64,000 nt of DNA from Lycium barbarum (lineage: Eukaryota; Streptophyta; Magnoliopsida; Solanales; Solanaceae). Position 1 is the stretch's first letter, and the number at the start of each line of letters is the position of its first letter. Shown in pieces: positions 60,742 to 64,000 of the stretch. The stretch lies in contig NC_083339.1 of NCBI RefSeq assembly GCF_019175385.1, positions 43,739,330-43,803,329 of the forward strand, written 5' to 3'. The translations under genes were made by a program, and so were the position numbers. The notes under the pieces were generated by a model. The model was not told the DNA's origin and searched no databases. It saw nothing but the letters and a program-made list of their open reading frames with translations.

Positions 60742-61735
60742 GTAGTTACTCCAACTGCCTTGCACGATGATTGTTTAGAATGAGCAGAGGATGTCAGATG
60801 AACAAGAGCTAGAAAATTGATGATACTTTCTTATGTTCGTTTTTGCTTTCAAGACTCAACTAGCACACCTTGAAATATAAATATTTTAAATTTCTAATTG
60901 CCTCTCCTGTTTTGTTTAAATTATCTCTTATATAAAATGCTTTCATGCTTTGTGTAGCTGGCCGTGGATAAAATATCAGTTTGTGTTATTGACATAAGTT
61001 CGGGAGTTTCTTTTCTAAGTAGTCGCACTAAGTAAATTGTCGAGTTTCTTTTCTTGTAATTAGTTTGTTGGCAAGGAATGATCTGCTATTGCGGTCATTT
61101 TGCTCCTTCGTGTTAGCTTTTTTCCTATTATAGGCTTTGTTGGACATGTTTACAAAAGGTTGTGGCATGAGAAGTTATTGAGTGTTTACAAAAAGTTGCT
61201 GCTGAAAAGCTTGGATATGGTGGATCTCTTATGCTTCGTTCTAGTATCTCGTGTTAAGTCATAATCTCTTGCAGGTTAAGCAGCAGAACACTCAATATTT
61301 CTCAATTTGCCTAAGCTGGTCTTGTGCTTTTGTCCGCATCTTTGGATCATATTGCTCGGATCTGGGATATCAATGCCTTAAGAAAGTAAATTATTTCTCT
61401 AGTTATTTGTATCTAGTGAATGTCATTTTTGTGGAGATGATACTATAATGAGGAATGTCTTAGACCATATTGATTACTGGCTTAGACCATTATGATTGAT
61501 TACTCAGTTAATCCTACACTCCCATAAGTTTGAATGTGCTTTGGGTGCTGCATACGTTTAGTTTGCTGCATTTTTTCTATTTCCCTAGCTATTTTTGAGA
61601 CAAAATTCGATTATGATTTGTAAAATTTCATTTTAGGCTAGCTTGATATAACTTGTTGATTTATACATCATCAACCGATGTCTTATTAGTTCCATTAGCA
61701 GATTAGTATATTTAAAAATCGATAACAGGTAAAGT
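60742..61735 (+). other. Unassigned AT-rich sequence
   Basis: About 1 kb with no convincing coding frame, repeat or LTR edge. It could be the 3' flank of the broken frame before it. I see nothing further. Confidence 0.5.
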
Positions 61736-62494
61736 GAGCTTCAATTAAGAAATAATAAAATTAATAGAACGCGATCCCGCTTATTATTTCATGAGACATT
61801 AAGAAGTGTTAGAATATAATTTGAGCTTGAATTAAGAAATAATAAAATTAATATAACGTGATCCCTATTATTATTTCATGAGAGATTAAGAAGTGTTAGA
61901 ATATAATTTGAGCTTGAATTAAGAAATAGTAAATTTAATAGAAGGCGATCACTATATATAACGCGATAGATCTAAACCATGGTCGTAAGAGATCTATAAT
62001 AATGGTGCAAGAGATCATTGGATGTCCATAAAAGATTAAGACTGTAGTGGTACTCATTCTCTGTCTTTCATCGTAAGTTGATAGTTATTATGAATGATTA
62101 ACTAAAAACATGATCCCGCTTATTATTTCATGAGAGATTAAGAAGTGTTAGAATATATATTGAGCTTGAATTAAGAAATAATAAAGTTAATAACGCGAGA
62201 GTTCTAAACCATGATCGTAAGAGATCTATAATCATGCCGCAAAAGATCGTTGCATATCCATAAGAGATTAAGACCGTAGTGTACTCATTCTCTGTCTTTC
62301 ATTGTAAGTTGACAGCTATTGCGAATGATTACCTTAAAACATGATCCCGCTTATTATTGAATGAGAGATTAAGAAGGGTTAGAATATAAGTTGAGCTTGA
62401 ATTAAGAAATAATAAAATTAATAAAAGGCAATCACTAAATATAACGCGAGAGATTTAAACCATGATCATGAGTGATCTATAATCATGACGTAAT
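61736..62494 (+). repeat. Compound tandem repeat with short (87 bp) and long (231-252 bp) units
   Basis: Every unit opens GAGCTT(G/C)AATTAAGAAATA. Starts are 61736, 61823, 61910, 62162 and 62393. Units one and two are 87 bp. Units three and four are 252 and 231 bp because they contain an extra block with AAACCATGGTCGTAAGAGAT and ATTCTCTGTCTTTCAT. Most units carry GATCCC(G)CTTATTATT near their end. The fifth unit is cut at 62494 by the family H LTR. Confidence 0.8.
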
Positions 62495-64000
62495 TGTTAC
62501 ACCTCGGAAAATTTTCCGTTGGTACGCAAGTAAATGAACTAATGATGTGTGTGCGAGGAGTGCGAGTGTATAATGTTTCATGGGAAATGTATGTAAAGGG
62601 ATGTGGATGATTAGAATGAAAAGTCAAGAAATGAGAAAAATTGAAAGTTGGCAAAACTGCCCAGTGGTCGTATAGTGCAAAATACGGACCGTAAAGTGCA
62701 ATACGGTCCGTAAACTTGACGTCGTAAACTGGCATGTCCAACTTCAACTTTCTGCCGGCTGAGGAAATGGCTAAAATACGACCTGGTGGACGGACCGTAA
62801 AGTGATTTACGGCCCGTAAACCATGGTCGTAAATCACCATGCATGCAGGCCAAAGTTTCTGGTTCTGCTTAAGCTTAAAAACGACCGCGAGGGATGGTCC
62901 GTAAACTGAAATACGGACCGTAAACCTCCATGGACGACCACTGTTCACCCAGCACAGATTTTTCAATTCATTAAATATGAGGATCAAGACTTGTCTTATT
63001 TCATTTACAACATTACACCACTTCTCTCTAGAACTTCTCTCTACATTTATTTTATGAGTTTTCAAGGATTATAAGTCATCCATAACATTAAGACAAGTAA
63101 ATCAAGGATAAGGGAATCATCAAGGATCGTCCAAGTCAAGAAATCCAAATGGAGAAAAACTAGGGTTTTGCTCAAAGAAGATTATTATCAACCAAAGCTT
63201 GTTCCTACAACTTCTAAGGTAAGATTCATGATTTTTACAAGATGTTTGAGGTATTGGAGAATTAAAATACATGGATTGTAGAAAATGTGGTCAACTAGGT
63301 CATGAATGATGAATAGTGACATTTTGAGAAATAGTTTGAATTGAGTTATGAATGTTGTTGTGTTGTGATATGAATGTGTTATAAATGGTATTAAGATCAT
63401 GAACTAAACACTTTAGACGAATGGACGAAGATGGGTGTTATAATCATGAATGTGGGTGAATTAGAGGCAAATTGCGGAATTCTAGATAATGTGGAAATGT
63501 GAATGACTAATGGCCATTGTTATGATATTAATGAAGGTATAAACGCTAGCATTGGAAGGGAACGTGCAAGCATAGAATAGTTCGACGGAAAGGTATGTAA
63601 GGCTAACCCTTCTTTCATAAGGCATGGTTCTTGGCCAAATTCCTAAATTCCTCTATATTAGTATGTTGTCTTCACATAGTTGACATTCCGAGCTCATAAG
63701 CTCACGACCCTTGATATGTACTATGCTTATACTACGTTCCTCGTATGACGAGTAAGTCTATAATGTAAATGTAACGATAATGATGAGGATAGTAATGATA
63801 ATGAAAGTAAGATGAGACTAGAGATGCTTACGAGCTACGATATATGTGTATGTGTGCCTATGAAGGGCTATAATAAGACCCCGAGCTTATGATGCCGGGT
63901 AAGACTATATGTATATGACTATGTATAAAGTATGTATATGATTACGAAACGCGCGCACACCTCTGCAGAGGGTACGGATAACCCTGATGCCTTGGTAGGG
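62495..64000 (+). mobile_element. LTR of family H, runs off the window
   Basis: Begins TGTTACACCTCGGAAAATTT inside a tandem repeat unit. It has a dense cluster of TACGGNCCGTAA palindromes at about 62656-62925, then an AT-rich leader with a GTTTTGCTC stretch. The start resembles the Del and family C LTRs (TGTTACACC/TGTAACACC), so it is probably another chromovirus. Its end and coding part are outside. Confidence 0.75.

Overview
This window is gene-poor plant nuclear DNA made almost entirely of nested Ty3/gypsy LTR retrotransposons. I found no intact host gene, rRNA, tRNA or CRISPR array. The lineages present (Athila, Tat/Ogre and Del/Tekay chromoviruses with long LTRs), the tRNA-primer sites and the decayed open frames fit pericentromeric or other heterochromatin of a flowering plant. 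Solanaceae (pepper, tobacco or tomato type) is my best guess from the LTR style, held with modest confidence and not proven by the sequence.

Layout, left to right. 1-53: the end of a minus-strand LTR (family B) that cuts the pol gene of an Athila element. 54-9061: the 3' part of that Athila element on the plus strand (RNase H and integrase, a palindrome repeat block, a putative intron, a third ORF in the env-like position, and the 3' LTR at 7710-9061). A solo LTR of family B at 5821-7108 sits in its 3' untranslated part, flanked by AAAAG. 9062-11471: gag start, primer site and 5' LTR of a minus-strand chromovirus (family C), whose gag seems to be the target of the Athila insertion. 11472-12947: older debris. 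12948-15748: a family D LTR. 15749-about 36157: a large degraded Ogre (Tat lineage) element with a roughly 6 kb LTR, primer site at 21729, ORF1, a second accessory ORF, gag, protease, an intron-like spacer, RT, two RNase H domains and integrase. A 3 kb minus-strand family B LTR is nested in its leader (22330-25356). 36158-60030: the 3' end of another chromovirus (family G), whose about 2.85 kb LTR is split by two complete Del/Tekay elements: Del-1 (36849-47007, plus, target duplication GTTAC) and Del-2 (49564-59929, minus, target duplication GTATG). 60031-62494: a broken reading frame of unknown origin, unassigned AT-rich DNA, and a compound tandem repeat. 62495-64000: the start of another LTR (family H) that runs out of the window.

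How the parts work together: each element encodes Gag (particle), protease, RT/RNase H (copying) and integrase (insertion). The LTRs give promoter, polyadenylation and integration ends. Del-1 is the best preserved: two nonsense codons and one frameshift separate it from a continuous gag-pol, so it is the most recent insertion. Del-2, Athila and Ogre carry many stops and frameshifts.

Most noteworthy: several unrelated LTR families carry clusters of GC-rich palindromes just ahead of the likely TATA box. The Athila element repeats its own palindrome internally, ahead of a possible spliced leader for its third ORF. Both Del copies have a stop at the same codon. A short unexplained coding-like insert lies in the family G LTR.
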